Shown here piece after piece: positions 63,917 through 64,000 of a stretch of DNA of 64,000 nucleotides (positions are counted from its first letter, which is position 1; the number at the start of each line of letters is the position of its first letter). Under the pieces are notes generated by a model. The model searched no databases. It saw only the letters and a list, made by a program, of their open reading frames with translations, and was not told where the DNA came from. This DNA is from JAHBXL01 sp964409775 (GTDB taxonomy: Bacteria; Planctomycetota; Phycisphaerae; Phycisphaerales; UBA1924). The translations under genes and the position numbers were made by a program. Location: the NCBI GenBank assembly GCA_964409775.1, contig CAYPEI010000001.1:124001-188000 (forward strand), given 5' to 3'.

Positions 63917-64000
63917 ATGGCCCTTCTCGGCTCGCATCTCTCCATTTCCGGCGGAATGGTCAACGCGCTCGACGAGGCTGACCGGCTCGGCATGGACTGC
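63917..64000 (+). CDS. nfo: Deoxyribonuclease IV / endonuclease IV (3' partial)
   Basis: The first 28 residues, MALLGSHLSISGGMVNALDEADRLGMDC, match the N terminus of endonuclease IV (Nfo), an AP endonuclease of base excision repair with a three-zinc TIM barrel. GSHLSISGG contains the first metal-site region. The gene runs off the end of the window. TATGGT (63904-63909) lies 7 nt before the ATG. Confidence 0.9.
   Translation, partial: MALLGSHLSISGGMVNALDEADRLGMDC

Overview
The window is 64 kb of GC-rich, densely coding bacterial chromosome with no rRNA, tRNA, CRISPR array or recognisable insertion sequence. It suggests a planctomycete, possibly of the Phycisphaerae. The grounds are a DUF1080 / multi-heme cytochrome c / beta-propeller / Gfo-Idh-MocA sugar cassette, many start codons without a Shine-Dalgarno sequence, and mixed housekeeping genes in short operons. 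This assignment is inference from gene content only.

Layout. 1-5.1 kb: end of an M48 metallopeptidase, a Fic protein, a lipoprotein, and a sugar ABC binding protein plus permease without an ATPase gene. 5.3-14.3 kb: mutS, clpX, two unknown genes, an acyl desaturase, a HAD phosphatase and acylphosphatase. 14.3-20.3 kb: dnaG (behind a sigma70-type promoter and a long structured leader), rpoD and an rtcB homologue. 20.4-24.5 kb: a DUF1579 protein and two TerC-family genes, each behind a yybP-ykoY (Mn2+) aptamer. 24.5-33.5 kb (minus strand): rsfS-aroB, an unknown protein with nuclease-like motifs, and the branched-chain amino acid transporter livKHMGF with a parD-parE module inserted at its 3' end. 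33.5-41.1 kb: membrane and secreted unknowns, a Tat-exported amine oxidase, an M29 aminopeptidase, a Skp-like protein and lipB. 41.1-49.9 kb: the carbohydrate cassette. 50-64 kb: a small protein with a double-glycine-leader-like start, obgE, an HPF-like protein, GNAT, thiC with a TPP riboswitch, DUF1697, DinB, DUF4056, purT, an MFS exporter, a zinc-ribbon membrane protein, SUI1, an SDR and the start of nfo.

Noteworthy regulatory and structural signals: (1) two tandem Mn riboswitches, the second containing the stop codon of the upstream terC gene; (2) a 43-bp direct repeat of the livF 3' end flanking the toxin-antitoxin module, which looks like a very small integrated element with a displaced gene tail; (3) TANNNT -10-like hexamers 5-11 nt before at least 17 start codons that lack a Shine-Dalgarno, suggesting widespread leaderless transcripts; (4) a folded, roughly 280-nt leader before dnaG; (5) a thiC aptamer whose 3' strand carries the Shine-Dalgarno.
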